Shown here: positions 8,220-19,165 of the stretch, piece by piece
Layout of the letters: the number at the start of each line of letters is the position of its first letter
Numbering within the stretch: position 1 is the stretch's first letter
Source of the DNA: Acidithiobacillus caldus ATCC 51756
GTDB taxonomy: Bacteria > Pseudomonadota > Gammaproteobacteria > Acidithiobacillales > Acidithiobacillaceae
Length of the DNA stretch: 64,000 nucleotides
Reading direction: 5' to 3'
NCBI RefSeq assembly: GCF_000175575.2
Contig: NZ_CP005986.1
Span: forward strand, 2,180,615-2,244,614
Position numbers and translations under genes: made by a program
The notes under the pieces: generated by a model
The model's database searches: none
Seen by the model: the letters and a program-made list of their open reading frames with translations, nothing else
What the model was told of the DNA's origin: nothing

Positions 8220-9353
8220 ATGGATAGCTATGTTGCACTGAAAATCCTGTGGTGGCTCTTACTCGGAGTTCTACTCATGGGGCTCGCCATCATGGTGGGC
8301 ATGGACATGGGTGTGGGCGCACTGCTGCGCTTCGTAGGCAAGACCGATGGCGAGCGGCGGGAAGCCCTCAACATCGTCGGCCCACACTGGGACGGCAATC
8401 AGGTCTGGTTCATCCTGGGCGGCGGCGCCATCTTTGCGGCCTTCCCGACCCTCTATGCGACGTCCTTCTCGGTATTCTACATCGTCATGATTCTGCTGCT
8501 TTTCAGCATGATCATGCGGCCGGTGGCCTTCGAGTACCGGTCCAAGGTAGCGACGGACCGCTGGCGCACCAGCTGGGACTGGGTCTTCCTCATCTCTGGC
8601 GCGGTCCCCATGATCATCTACGGAGCCGCCTTCGGGAATATCTTGGAAGGGGTGGGCTTTCACTTCGGCTGGGATGGTCAGTACTACCAGACCGAATCCT
8701 TCCTAGGCTACCTACTCAACCCCTTTGCCTTGCTCTGCGGATTCCTGTCCCTGGCGCTGGCCATCTATCAGGGTGCTGCCATGCTCATGATTCGCGGCAC
8801 CGATCCCATTTATTCACGGGCCAAAAAGATCGGCTCCGCAGCCGCCCTCGTCGCCATGGCCCTCTTCGTCGTCGGTGGCATCCTCGTGGCGGGGATGAAG
8901 GGCTACGTCCTCACCAGCGGTGACCCAGCCATGCCGGCCAATCCCGTCAGCGGCCAGGTCGTGGAGCAGGTAGCGGGAGCCTGGCTGCATAACTATGAGG
9001 CGCACCCCATCCTCTGGGCCGTACCCCTCATCGCCCTCGCGGCCATGCTCCTGGGTTCCTTGGCCATGAGCGCACGCAAGGCCATCCTCGCCTGGTGGCT
9101 GGGCGCCGTGGCCTGGATCGGCACCATCGCTACCGCCGGGGTTTCCATGTTTCCCTTCCTCATGCCGTCCAGCGATGACCCCAACCAGAGCATCACCGTC
9201 TGGAACGGCACGGGCAGCGAATACAACCTCATCTGGATGACGATTTTCGCCCTGATCTTCGTACCCGTCATCATCAGCTATACCACCTGGTGTTTCCACG
9301 TCATGCGCGGCAAGGTGCAGCCCCCGGCCCCGCAAGACGATCATGCCTATTAA
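8220..9353 (+). CDS. cydB: Cytochrome bd ubiquinol oxidase subunit II
   Basis: CydB is the haem-free partner of CydA. The 377-residue protein starts with WWLLLGVLLMGLAIM, followed by the family blocks GPHWDGNQVWFI, FAAFPTLYA and MRPVAFEYRSK, then further membrane helices to a short polar tail. AAGGAG at 8208-8213 is six bases from the ATG at 8220; the ATG at 8214 directly abuts it and is a less likely start. The gene continues the operon into two very small membrane-protein genes. Confidence 0.96.
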   Translation: MDSYVALKILWWLLLGVLLMGLAIMVGMDMGVGALLRFVGKTDGERREALNIVGPHWDGNQVWFILGGGAIFAAFPTLYATSFSVFYIVMILLLFSMIMRPVAFEYRSKVATDRWRTSWDWVFLISGAVPMIIYGAAFGNILEGVGFHFGWDGQYYQTESFLGYLLNPFALLCGFLSLALAIYQGAAMLMIRGTDPIYSRAKKIGSAAALVAMALFVVGGILVAGMKGYVLTSGDPAMPANPVSGQVVEQVAGAWLHNYEAHPILWAVPLIALAAMLLGSLAMSARKAILAWWLGAVAWIGTIATAGVSMFPFLMPSSDDPNQSITVWNGTGSEYNLIWMTIFALIFVPVIISYTTWCFHVMRGKVQPPAPQDDHAY

Positions 9354-9367
9354 TGGAGGAACCGGTC

Positions 9368-9571
9368 ATGAAAAAACTGCTGACCTTCGTTGGACTCGCC
9401 GCCGTCATGGTGCTCTCCCTCTTCCTCGCCGTGGTAACGGGGGACTACGGCCCCTGGTACTTCGCCTGGCTGGTGGGCACTACCATGATCGTCATGATCT
9501 CCGTCGCCGGTGCGGTGATGTTCGATAAACAGGATGAGGAACTCGCCAAGAAAGGCATCAACGAGCGTTGA
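9368..9571 (+). CDS. cydX: CydX-like small subunit with an extra N-terminal membrane helix
   Basis: The 67-residue product has two hydrophobic helices. Its second half (PWYFAWLVGTTMIV, then a charged EELAKKG tail) matches CydX, the roughly 37-residue bd-oxidase subunit that begins WYFAWILGT in Escherichia coli. Here a first helix of about 25 residues is fused in front. GGAGG lies nine bases upstream of the ATG at 9368, and the gene begins 14 bases after cydB. It probably stabilises the CydAB haem core. The family match is from remembered sequence. Confidence 0.75.
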   Translation: MKKLLTFVGLAAVMVLSLFLAVVTGDYGPWYFAWLVGTTMIVMISVAGAVMFDKQDEELAKKGINER

Positions 9572-9582
9572 GGGGAACGACC

Positions 9583-9684
9583 ATGCATTACACGGATCTC
9601 GAGAGCATCATCTTTTTTCTGCCCTTCGTGTACTTCAGCTTCGCTGGGGTCATGTATCTCTACACGCGCAAGCGTTTCAAATAG
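9583..9684 (+). CDS. 33-residue single-helix membrane protein of the bd operon
   Basis: An ATG at 9583, eleven bases after the cydX-like stop and preceded by GAGGGGAA, opens a 33-codon frame. The product has a short acidic N terminus, one hydrophobic helix rich in Phe and Tyr (IIFFLPFVYFSFAGVMYLY) and a basic TRKRFK end. Size, topology and position just before the operon terminator suggest another accessory bd-oxidase subunit, comparable in kind to CydH/CydY or YbgT-like peptides, but no family was recognised. Confidence 0.65.
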   Translation: MHYTDLESIIFFLPFVYFSFAGVMYLYTRKRFK

Positions 9685-9711
9685 CTTTCACACCTTCCAG
9701 TAGCGTATTCT

Positions 9712-9732
9712 GGGGCCTTCGGGCCCCTTTTT
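9712..9732 (+). terminator. Rho-independent terminator of the cytochrome bd operon
   Basis: GGGGCC-TTCG-GGCCCC forms a six-base-pair stem closed by a TTCG tetraloop and is followed by five T residues. It lies 27 bases after the last small gene. Confidence 0.9.
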
Positions 9733-9757
9733 CGTTGCAACCCACAGGAGCGAAACG

Positions 9758-10210
9758 ATGCTGCAACTCTTGCTCTTCCTTCACCTGGTGGCCGTCACCT
9801 ACTGGATCGGCGCGCTGGGCTTTGCTGGTTTCGTGTGGATACCGCGCAGCCGCGGCAAGCCCACCACAGCGCCACAGGACTGGACCGATCGGGCGCAGAT
9901 CGTGCAGAGCCTCGCCATCATCGGGCTCGTGGCCGGGACCCTGCTGCTCGCAACCGGCGTGGCTCTGGTGATCTGGATGGGTGGACTGGCAACGCTGGAT
10001 GTCGCGCGCTGGGCTATGGTGCTGCTGGGGACCGTGGTGGCACTGGGTGCCTTCCACCTCTACTTCAGCTCACGCAAAGGCCTGCAGCGGGCGCTGCGGG
10101 CACAGGACTGGTCGGCGGCAGAGCAGGCTTTCCAGAAATTCGGACGTTTTGCCCGGATGTTCGCGCTGCTTGCCCTGCTGGCAATACTGGCGGGAGTCTG
10201 GGGGGCCTGA
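9758..10210 (+). CDS. CopD-like four-helix membrane protein
   Basis: This 150-residue integral membrane protein has four predicted helices. It starts with LLLFLHLVAVTYWIGALGF, the His/Trp-Gly pattern of CopD/DUF2269-like proteins, which are linked with copper handling or unidentified membrane redox roles. An AGGAG sits before the ATG. It is separated from the bd operon by a terminator, so it is transcribed independently or by read-through. A GC-rich hairpin (GGGGGC...GCCCCC, 10201-10217) spans its stop codon and faces convergent thiC. Confidence 0.65.
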   Translation: MLQLLLFLHLVAVTYWIGALGFAGFVWIPRSRGKPTTAPQDWTDRAQIVQSLAIIGLVAGTLLLATGVALVIWMGGLATLDVARWAMVLLGTVVALGAFHLYFSSRKGLQRALRAQDWSAAEQAFQKFGRFARMFALLALLAILAGVWGA

Positions 10211-10223
10211 CGCCCCCTCGGGC

Positions 10224-12212
<1,989 letters not shown>

Positions 12213-12326
12213 TTCGGCAACCCTTGGATGCTACCGAATTCCCCTGGAGACTGTCAAAGTTTGTCGCCACTGCCGACGGTATCGGCGCTTCCATCCTCGA
12301 AGCAGAGCGGCCCTCGCTTTGACCAG

Positions 12327-12653
12327 CTACCGGGCCGATCTGGTAATACGCTCCTCTTCGGCGAGCAGGAGAATGTAAAAGAAAATGCCGATGGCCAAGC
12401 CCAGAATGAAAAGCGAAAGCGCCTGGGCAATGCTGGAAAAGGTCATGCCAAAAGCGGCGAAGAGCGCCAGCGCCGGGATGAGCAGGGATAAGGCAGACCA
12501 GAGCAGCAGGACGTGATGGTGCGCCACACGGTATTTCTTGGCCCATCGATGCAGCGGTCGAACGAGAAAGAGCACGATTCCACCCCATTGTGCCAATGCC
12601 CGGAAAGATCGGGAACCGTAACGAAAGTAGCACAGACCAATGACGGTTACCAA
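12327..12653 (-). CDS. Small hypothetical membrane protein
   Basis: A minus-strand frame of about 108 codons from a TTG at 12653 encodes three hydrophobic segments (GGIVLFLVRPLHRW, VLLLWSALSLLIPALALFAAF and ALSLFILGLAIGIFFYILLLA) and a polar end. The frame stays open upstream, so the start is uncertain. The strong helix pattern supports a real protein, but no family was recognised. It lies between the thiC leader and the divergent hemerythrin gene. Confidence 0.5.
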   Translation of the reverse strand: MVTVIGLCYFRYGSRSFRALAQWGGIVLFLVRPLHRWAKKYRVAHHHVLLLWSALSLLIPALALFAAFGMTFSSIAQALSLFILGLAIGIFFYILLLAEEERITRSAR

Positions 12654-12732
12654 AATCCGCTGGCACCGGCTGCTTCCAAACCGCGCCCCTTCGCACACCG
12701 ATGAAGAACCGCTGCAGCGATCCCGCTTTTCG

Positions 12733-12761
12733 TTGCCCACAGGCCCGGGGCTCGTTATACT
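12733..12761 (+). promoter_or_regulatory. Sigma-70-type promoter of the hemerythrin gene
   Basis: TTGCCC (12733-12738) and TATACT (12756-12761) are separated by exactly 17 bases. Transcription would start near 12768, about 25 bases before the GTG start at 12793. Confidence 0.65.
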
Positions 12762-12792
12762 CGGTCTAATTACACGGACAGGAGATGGTATC

Positions 12793-13539
12793 GTGACCGA
12801 CGTCCTTGAGCATTCTGCACTCCTCACCGTCACCGAGATCGACATCCGCGGCGTACCCGACAGTGTGGCCGGGCCGCAACTCTTCACCGCCGCCCAGACC
12901 CTGGGTATCGGCCAGCGTATCCGCCTGCGCAGCGACCGTGACCCGCGCGCTCTGCTCAAAGCCACGGCTTTCCAGCTACGGGACGGGATCTCCTGGCAAG
13001 CGGAGGGCGAGGATCGCGACTGGACTGCCGAGATACGCCCCCGCTTCGAGGCGGAGGCCCGCGACGTCGTCGACCTGCTCACCTGGGATCACTACCGCCT
13101 CGATCGTCAGTTTGCCGATGTCCTGGCCGCTGCCAATGCCAATCGCGTCGAGGAGGCCGAAAAGATCTTCCAGGATTACTGGATCGGTTTGCGCCGCCAC
13201 GTGCACATGGAGAACCACGTGCTGGGTCCGGTACTAGGCGGTGGTTCGGAGCAGGGTCCGCTGGCGGATATGCTGTACGAGCACGACAGCATCATCGATC
13301 AGTCGCGCCTGGTACAGGAGACCTTCGCAGAGCAGGATTACGCCATGCTACCGGCCATCTGTGCGGTGCTCTCGGGTTCCCTGGCCAAGCACGAGAATCG
13401 CGAGGAGAACACCCTGTTTCCCATCTGGCAGGCCGCCGACAACAGCGACCGCGTCCGCGCCCGCGAGTTTCTGGCGCGCACCCGGGAGCTCTTGGCGGGC
13501 AGCGAGGACGAGCAGGTACGGCGTGTCTTTCCGGACTGA
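12793..13539 (+). CDS. DUF2249-hemerythrin (HHE) fusion protein
   Basis: This 248-residue protein joins an N-terminal DUF2249 domain (about residues 8-80, from EIDIRGVP to ISWQAEG) to a C-terminal HHE hemerythrin-like bundle. The likely di-iron ligands are in LTWDHYRLD, HVHMENHVLG, EHDSI and LAKHENREENTLFP. HHE proteins bind oxygen or nitric oxide or act in iron-sulfur repair; DUF2249 is TusA-like in fold. Together they suggest a redox or gas response near respiratory genes. GTG at 12793 with GGAG upstream is chosen because it follows the promoter; a longer frame to 12640 would start before it. Confidence 0.85.
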   Translation: MTDVLEHSALLTVTEIDIRGVPDSVAGPQLFTAAQTLGIGQRIRLRSDRDPRALLKATAFQLRDGISWQAEGEDRDWTAEIRPRFEAEARDVVDLLTWDHYRLDRQFADVLAAANANRVEEAEKIFQDYWIGLRRHVHMENHVLGPVLGGGSEQGPLADMLYEHDSIIDQSRLVQETFAEQDYAMLPAICAVLSGSLAKHENREENTLFPIWQAADNSDRVRAREFLARTRELLAGSEDEQVRRVFPD

Positions 13540-13553
13540 GGGCAGGCGCGGCC

Positions 13554-14084
13554 TTGGCCAACCTCGACGCTAAAAGCACCCGCCCCTCTCGCCTTGGCAA
13601 CATCATCCGCGATTGGGCGGTCCTCAGTACCTACGAGCGCCTCGAGCAAATCGTCGCGCTGGCGCTCTCGGTGATTCTCACCGTCGTCATTTTATTGTCC
13701 CTGTGGTCGGTCCTGGATCACCTGCTGAAAATCTTGATGAATTACCATCAGGACCAGGTAGAAAGGCAGATTACGTCCTTGTTCGGCAGCGCCATGGGTC
13801 TACTCATCGCCATGGAATTCAACCACACCATATTTCACTCGGTGATGCGACGAGGGCAGGTGGTGAAGGTGAAAACCGTCGTGCTCATTGCCATCCTGGC
13901 CATATCGCGCCAGTTCATCCTCATCGAGAATTCCGAGGTATCCACCCAGAAAATCCTTGCTTACGCCCTGGCGACTCTGGTCCTCGGCATAGTCTACTAC
14001 CTGATCGATCGCCGCGACGATCTACATCTGCGGCGCGCCTATGCGCAGGCCGAAGACAAGCGATACATCGGCCCACACCAATAG
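13554..14084 (+). CDS. psiE: PsiE-family membrane protein
   Basis: This 176-residue protein has four hydrophobic helices (about 35-57, 75-95, 103-123 and 132-150) and the PsiE-type segments FGSAMGLLIAMEFNHTI and VLIAILAISRQFI. PsiE is induced by phosphate starvation in Escherichia coli, but its molecular role is not known. It starts at a TTG at 13554, 14 bases after the hemerythrin gene, and the two are probably co-transcribed. Confidence 0.75.
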   Translation: MANLDAKSTRPSRLGNIIRDWAVLSTYERLEQIVALALSVILTVVILLSLWSVLDHLLKILMNYHQDQVERQITSLFGSAMGLLIAMEFNHTIFHSVMRRGQVVKVKTVVLIAILAISRQFILIENSEVSTQKILAYALATLVLGIVYYLIDRRDDLHLRRAYAQAEDKRYIGPHQ

Positions 14085-14127
14085 CGATCTCGCGCGGTGG
14101 ACGCCGACCCGATCCGGGGACGATCCC

Positions 14128-14973
14128 CTAGTGGCGAGCCTTTTCCTGGCCAAACAGCGCCGCCACCTCTGCTTCGCCCAGACGGTAGATCTGCTGGCAG
14201 TACTCGCAGGTGACGAGGATGGCTCCCTCTTGTTCCAAGGTCGCCATCACCTCCGCCTCACCCAGGGCCAGCAGCATGTTCTCGACACGCTCCAACGAGC
14301 AGGAACATTGAAAATGCAGATCCTGCTGCCTTTGCAGGCGTAATCCCACCCCCGGAAATATCTCCGGGAGAAACTGCTCTGGCTGAGCCAAGAGGAGGGA
14401 CCGGTCGCTGCCTACGGCCAAAAAGCCGGTGGCAACCCGCCACTCCTCGGCACTCAGGATGCCCGGTAGACGCTGCAGAAAATAGCCGCCAGCCATACCC
14501 GCTTCGACATCCACCACGATCCGGAAGTAGGCCGGTGACTGTACCGACTCGCCGAAGTAGGCCTCCAGAGAGGCCGTCAGACTGCGGCGCAGGCGAATGA
14601 GTCCCTGGTAGCGATCGCGGTCGAGGCCGGGATCGACGGTCACGGCCAGAAGCGCGTCGGGGAGATCAACGAGGTCCACGCGCCCATCTCCTCCCAGCCA
14701 GTGGGCGTAGGCACGCAGCCCACCTCCCTGAAACATATCGGCGACGAGCAGGCGCAGATCACCGGAACTCTGCGCCTGCAGGGTCAGGCGCTCATACTGC
14801 TTTTGCGTGCTCGACAGCAGCACCAGACCGACGACGGCCTCGCCCATGAGTTTCAACAGCGCATCGGGCGGCGTGAAGCGCCGCCGCAGCTCCGCCAGGA
14901 TGCCATCCAGGCGACAACGCGCGCCGCGCAGGGGCAAGGTCTCCCAGTAAAAGCCCTGGACGAAATCCGTCAT
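14128..14973 (-). CDS. hslO: Redox-regulated chaperone Hsp33
   Basis: Hsp33 is a cytoplasmic holdase switched on by oxidative stress through a C-terminal zinc site. The roughly 281-residue protein has the zinc cysteines as CSC and CEYC about 30 residues apart near the C terminus, with the usual N-terminal substrate-binding domain. The ATG at 14973 is five bases from GAGGGG; a GTG two codons upstream is possible. The start overlaps the end of ttcA, so the genes are coupled. Confidence 0.93.
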   Translation of the reverse strand: MTDFVQGFYWETLPLRGARCRLDGILAELRRRFTPPDALLKLMGEAVVGLVLLSSTQKQYERLTLQAQSSGDLRLLVADMFQGGGLRAYAHWLGGDGRVDLVDLPDALLAVTVDPGLDRDRYQGLIRLRRSLTASLEAYFGESVQSPAYFRIVVDVEAGMAGGYFLQRLPGILSAEEWRVATGFLAVGSDRSLLLAQPEQFLPEIFPGVGLRLQRQQDLHFQCSCSLERVENMLLALGEAEVMATLEQEGAILVTCEYCQQIYRLGEAEVAALFGQEKARH

Positions 14974-15738
14974 GTCCACCCCTCATCGAGCTGCGGGAGC
15001 CCGCGCGCCATGAGGGGCAACATGGCTCGCCGCAACTGGCGAAAGAGGCGAGGATCGCGAGCCTCCTGCTGCGCCAGCAGGGTCTTGACGTAAGCGCGCT
15101 CGGTGGGGTGCGCGAAGCAGGCAGGACAGTTTTCCGGGATGACGGGCAGTCCCGTGGCCTCGGCGAAGTCACGGGTCTGGCGCTCGCGGCAGTAAGCCAG
15201 GGGACGAATGACCCGCAGATCCCCTTCCCGCACCCGATAGTGCACCTTCATCGTGCGCAGCTCTCCGTTGTAGAACAAGGACATGAAAAAAACTCTCCGC
15301 GAGGTCGTCCAAATGCTGGCCAAGAGCCAGGACGTTGTAGCCCTCGCGCCGCGCGCAGGCATACAGCACCCCGCGACGCATCCGCGCGCAGAAGCTGCAG
15401 TAGGAAGGACGCCCCAGATGTTGCTGTGCCCGTCCGTAGATGTCCTGCCGTTCCAGATAATAGGGCAAGCCCCGGGCCTCCACGGCGGCTCGAAGCGGTG
15501 CCGGATCGTACTCGGGACTCATGGGGTCGACGGTGGCCACACCCAGAGCGAAGGGGATGGGGCTGTGGGCCTGCCACTCGCGCAGCAACTCCAAGAGGCT
15601 CCAGGAGTCCTTACCGCCGGAGAGGGCCAGCAAGATGCGATCCCCTGGGCGGATCATAGTGAAGTCCGCCAGCGCTCTGCCCACGCGCCGGGCCAGCAGT
15701 TTGGGTACGGGCAGCCGGTGCTGCGTAACCGTAGACAC
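14970..15738 (-). CDS. ttcA: tRNA 2-thiocytidine biosynthesis protein TtcA, split by a one-base frameshift
   Basis: TtcA thiolates cytidine 32 of tRNAs using ATP and an iron-sulfur cluster. The first part (15738 to about 15290) has the PP-loop SGGKDS, CSFCARMRRG and LGQHLDDLAESFF. The second part, in another frame, continues MSLFYNGEL through VIRPLAYCRERQ and NCPACFAHPT to the stop at 14970. They join at a run of seven T on the minus strand (15286-15292); six T would give one frame of about 255 residues. This is a homopolymer sequencing error, a true mutation or a slippage site. Start is GTG at 15738, directly after hldA. Confidence 0.85.
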
Positions 15739-15741
15739 GAG

Positions 15742-16707
15742 TCACTCCAGCCTTGCCGCGCAGGCGGCACGCAGTTCATCCACCGACACCGTTGCCGCAC
15801 CGAGCTTGCCGACGACGATTCCGGCGGCGCGATTGGCAAGGTCCACAGCCGGCTCCAAGGGCCAGCCAGCGGCCAGGGCCGTGGCCAATGTCGCGATGAC
15901 CGTGTCGCCAGCACCGGTGACGTCAAAGACCTCCCGCGCCCGGGCGGGGTGGTGGGTGGGGCCGGCAGCGGTAAACAGGGTCATCCCCTCTTCGCCACGG
16001 GTTACCAAAAGCGCGTCCAGGTCAAGGCTGCGCCGCAGCTGCTCGCCGCGCGCCAGGAAATCCTGCTCGTCCTGCCACGGTCCCACCACGGCCATGAACT
16101 CCGACCGGTTGGGTGTCAACAGGGTAGCCCCACGGTAGGGCGCATAGTCCCGTCCCTTGGGATCCACCAGCACCGGCAGTCCCCGACTGCGCCCCCGTCG
16201 GATCCAGTCACCCACCGGCGCCAGACTGCCCTTGCCGTAATCCGAGAGCAGCAGGGCTCCGCAGCCCTCCAGCAGTGCGTCGGCGCGTGCGAGCAACGCG
16301 GTGGCAGCATGGGTGACCAGCCTGTTCTCGAAATCCATACGCAAAAGCTGCTGCTGGTGGCCGATGACCCGGAGCTTGACGGTGGTGGTGAGTGCCGGGT
16401 CACGCAGCAGATCGGTTTCCACACCCGCCCGGTGCAGGAGCTCGGCCAGACGCTGGGCCGCTTCATCTTCGCCCACGGCGGCCAGCAGGCGCGCCACGGC
16501 CCCCAGTGCACCGACGTTGACCGCCACGTTGGCAGCCCCGCCCGGTCGGGCCTCCTCCCTATGCACCTGGACCACGGGTACCGGAGCCTCGGGGGAAATG
16601 CGCTCGACCTTGCCAAACCAGTAGCGGTCGAGCATGACGTCGCCCACCACCGCCACGGGGCGGGGCGCGAAACCGTCCAGGGAGAGCGGATCAGGGGCGA
16701 CCAATGG
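15742..16707 (-). CDS. hldA: D-glycero-beta-D-manno-heptose-7-phosphate kinase
   Basis: This 321-residue PfkB-type kinase corresponds to the first domain of HldE and phosphorylates heptose 7-phosphate in ADP-heptose synthesis for lipopolysaccharide. It has the RfaE start [32 protein letters not shown] and the anion hole and catalytic [10 protein letters not shown]. The adenylyltransferase domain of HldE is absent, so a separate HldC-like enzyme is needed. The ATG at 16707 overlaps ugd by 17 bases; the frame extends further upstream but only into ugd. Confidence 0.9.
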   Translation of the reverse strand, partial: PLVAPDPLSLDGFAPRPVAVVGDVMLDRYWFGKVERISPEAPVPVVQVHREEARPGGAANVAVNVGALGAVARLLAAVGEDEAAQRLAELLHRAGVETDLLRDPALTTTVKLRVIGHQQQLLRMDFENRLVTHAATALLARADALLEGCGALLLSDYGKGSLAPVGDWIRRGRSRGLPVLVDPKGRDYAPYRGATLLTPNRSEFMAVVGPWQDEQDFLARGEQLRRSLDLDALLVTRGEEGMTLFTAAGPTHHPARAREVFDVTGAGDTVIATLATALAAGWPLEPAVDLANRAAGIVVGKLGAATVSVDELRAACAARLE

Positions 16708-18016
16708 CATGATAGCTGAACCCCTCGCGGCGCAGGCTATTGGGATCGTAGAGGTTGCGCCCGTCGACGATGATGGGTCGCCGCAGCCGGCGCCGGATAT
16801 CGGCAAAATCGGGGCTACGGAAGATTTGCCACTCCGTGCAGATGACCAGCGCGTCGGCCTCATCGCAGGCTTCGTACGGATCGGCACAGAGGGTCAAATC
16901 GGCGCGCTCACCGTAGAGCCGCCGCGCCTCGGCCATGGCCGCCGGATCGTAGGCACGGACCTGCGCCCCTCGAGCCCAGAGCCCCTCCATCAAGACGCGA
17001 CTGGGAGCCTCGCGCATGTCGTCCGTATTGGGTTTGAAAGCGAGACCCCAGATAGCGATGCGTGCCCCCGCAAGGGCATCCTTGCCCAGCGCCTCCTGGA
17101 GTTTTTGCTCCAGAATCCGTTTTTGGCGGTTGTTGACGGTCTCGACGGCAGCGATGAGGGGTACGGCAAAACCCACATTCCGGGCGGTATGCTCCAGGGC
17201 CCGCACGTCCTTGGGGAAACAGGATCCGCCATAACCGCAGCCGGGATAAATGAAGTCGTAGCCGATGCGTGGGTCGGCCCCGATGCCGATGCGTACCGCC
17301 TCGATATCCGCCCCCAGACGCTCCGCCAGACCCGCAAGCTCGTTCATGAGGGAGATCTTGGTGGCGAGCATGACATTGGCCGCGTATTTGGTCAGCTCTG
17401 CCGAAGGTGCGTCCATCAGAATCAGACGGTTGTGGTTGCGATTGAAGGGCGCATACAGGCTGCGCATGCGCTCGGCGACTTCGGGATCGTCCGTGCCGAC
17501 GATGATCCGGTCCGGCTTCATGAAGTCGGCCACGGCAGCTCCTTCCTTGAGAAACTCCGGGTTGGACACCACCGGTATGGAAAGCTCCAGACCGCGCTCG
17601 CGCAAACGCGCGTGGATGCGCTCTCGGACCAGCGCCGCGGTCCCCACGGGCACCGTGGACTTGTTGATGACGATGCGTTTGTCCGAGAGGTGCTGGCCAA
17701 TGGCGTCGGCTACGGCCAACACGTGCCGCAGATCCGCCGAACCGTCTTCCTCGGGCGGCGTGCCGACGGCAATGAAGAGGAACTCACCGTGGGCCACACC
17801 CGCTGCGATGTCGGTGCTGAAGGCGAGACGTCCGCCGCGCAGTCCCTCGGCAACGATCTCCGGCAGGTCCGGCTCATGGATCGGTACCTGACCCTGCTGC
17901 AGATGCGCCACTTTCTGGGCATCCACATCGATGCACAGGACCCGATTGCCCACCTGTGCCAGGCAAGCGCCGGTCACCAGGCCAACATAGCCCGTGCCAA
18001 TCACCGTCACGCGCAT
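16691..18016 (-). CDS. ugd: UDP-glucose 6-dehydrogenase
   Basis: Ugd oxidises UDP-glucose to UDP-glucuronate with NAD, feeding exopolysaccharide or lipid A modification. The 441-residue protein shows the NAD fold [12 protein letters not shown], the substrate-binding middle domain and the catalytic cysteine in [14 protein letters not shown]. The length is normal. It starts 22 bases after acpS and its end overlaps hldA, so it appears to join the acpS and hldA transcripts. Confidence 0.95.
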   Translation of the reverse strand: MRVTVIGTGYVGLVTGACLAQVGNRVLCIDVDAQKVAHLQQGQVPIHEPDLPEIVAEGLRGGRLAFSTDIAAGVAHGEFLFIAVGTPPEEDGSADLRHVLAVADAIGQHLSDKRIVINKSTVPVGTAALVRERIHARLRERGLELSIPVVSNPEFLKEGAAVADFMKPDRIIVGTDDPEVAERMRSLYAPFNRNHNRLILMDAPSAELTKYAANVMLATKISLMNELAGLAERLGADIEAVRIGIGADPRIGYDFIYPGCGYGGSCFPKDVRALEHTARNVGFAVPLIAAVETVNNRQKRILEQKLQEALGKDALAGARIAIWGLAFKPNTDDMREAPSRVLMEGLWARGAQVRAYDPAAMAEARRLYGERADLTLCADPYEACDEADALVICTEWQIFRSPDFADIRRRLRRPIIVDGRNLYDPNSLRREGFSYHAIGRP

Positions 18017-18038
18017 CTATCCTCCTCCCTCACCATGG

Positions 18039-18443
18039 CTAAACCCCCTCCCGAGGCGGATCCCGATCTTCAATGACGACCGTGGCCAGGGCGTAGGCCC
18101 GTTCGTCGCTGATGCTGAGCCAGACCCCGGGACGTCTGGCCAACGCGCGCAGGCGCTGTTGGGCAGCCCCGGCAAACTGCAGTTCGGGCCGGCCGAGGGA
18201 GTCGTGCACGACCTTCAGATCGACCCAGCGGATCCCCGCCCGCAAACCCGTACCCAGGGCCTTGAGCGCTGCCTCCTTGGCGGCAAAGCGACGGGCCAGG
18301 AAAGCGGCGACGCCCGGCCCCGGCGGTAGCTCGCCAAGTTCCGTCGCCGCCAGCAGTCGCTGCTGCAGACGCTCACCGTAGCGCTCGTGGAGTGCCGCCA
18401 TGCGGGCCACCGCGATGAGGTCACAGCCGAGGCCGACGATCAC
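18039..18443 (-). CDS. acpS: Holo-[acyl-carrier-protein] synthase
   Basis: AcpS attaches 4-phosphopantetheine to acyl carrier protein. The 134-residue product has the N-terminal metal-binding [10 protein letters not shown] and the second motif [12 protein letters not shown], both diagnostic. It starts at GTG 18443, which overlaps the pdxJ stop in a GTGA arrangement. The C-terminal extension past VVIED is short and polar. Confidence 0.94.
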   Translation of the reverse strand: MIVGLGCDLIAVARMAALHERYGERLQQRLLAATELGELPPGPGVAAFLARRFAAKEAALKALGTGLRAGIRWVDLKVVHDSLGRPELQFAGAAQQRLRALARRPGVWLSISDERAYALATVVIEDRDPPREGV

Positions 18444-19165
18444 CCGCGGGCCTCGCGCAGGAGCCGCTTCATTTCGGCCACCGCCGGCCCAAGGCCAACG
18501 AAGAGCGCGTGGGCAACGATGGCGTGACCGATGTTGAGCTCCCGGACCTCGGGAATGGCCGCCACCGCTTGCACATTGGGATAATCCAGACCGTGCCCGG
18601 CATGCACCCGCAGACCCAGTCCCGCCGCATGCTGTGCCGCTTCGCGGAGCTTGGCCAGCTCGTCGCGCTGCTGGGCACGCGTGCACGCATTGGCATAGGG
18701 GCCCGTGTGCAACTCCACCACCGGCGCACCCACTTCCGCCGCCGCCTCTAGCTGGCGCCGCTCGGGATCGACGAAAAGCGACACCCGCACGCCGACCGCC
18801 GCCAGACGCGCACAGGCAAGGCCGATGCGTTCGCGGCCCTGACAGACGTCCAGCCCGCCCTCCGTGGTCAACTCGGCACGCCGCTCCGGTACCAGACAAC
18901 AATCGCTGGGCTGCAGCTCCTCGGCAAGGCCGAGGATATCCTCGCTGACGGCCATCTCCAGATTGAGACGGGTGCGCAGGCACTGGCGCAACAGGCGGAT
19001 GTCGCGCTCTTGCATGTGCCGCCGATCCTCGCGCAGATGGGCGGTGATGGCGTCGGCACCGAAACGTTCCGCTACAAAAGCGGCCTCCAGGGGATCGGGA
19101 TAGATCGTGCCGCGCGCCTGCCTCAGCGTTGCCACGTGGTCGATATTGACGCCCAGCGCTACCAT
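18440..19165 (-). CDS. pdxJ: Pyridoxine 5-phosphate synthase
   Basis: PdxJ condenses 1-deoxyxylulose 5-phosphate with aminoacetone phosphate in vitamin B6 synthesis. The 241-residue TIM-barrel protein begins [16 protein letters not shown] and contains [18 protein letters not shown] and HAGHGLDY, all family blocks. The ATG at 19165 lies in the end of recO. Linkage with acpS and recO is conserved in gammaproteobacteria. Confidence 0.96.
   Translation of the reverse strand: MVALGVNIDHVATLRQARGTIYPDPLEAAFVAERFGADAITAHLREDRRHMQERDIRLLRQCLRTRLNLEMAVSEDILGLAEELQPSDCCLVPERRAELTTEGGLDVCQGRERIGLACARLAAVGVRVSLFVDPERRQLEAAAEVGAPVVELHTGPYANACTRAQQRDELAKLREAAQHAAGLGLRVHAGHGLDYPNVQAVAAIPEVRELNIGHAIVAHALFVGLGPAVAEMKRLLREARG

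Noticed and set aside
6406-8238. 610-residue open frame antisense to cydA
   Set aside because: It mirrors the strongly conserved cydA codons and shows no domain, signal or ribosome binding site; the opposite strand of GC-rich genes often stays open.
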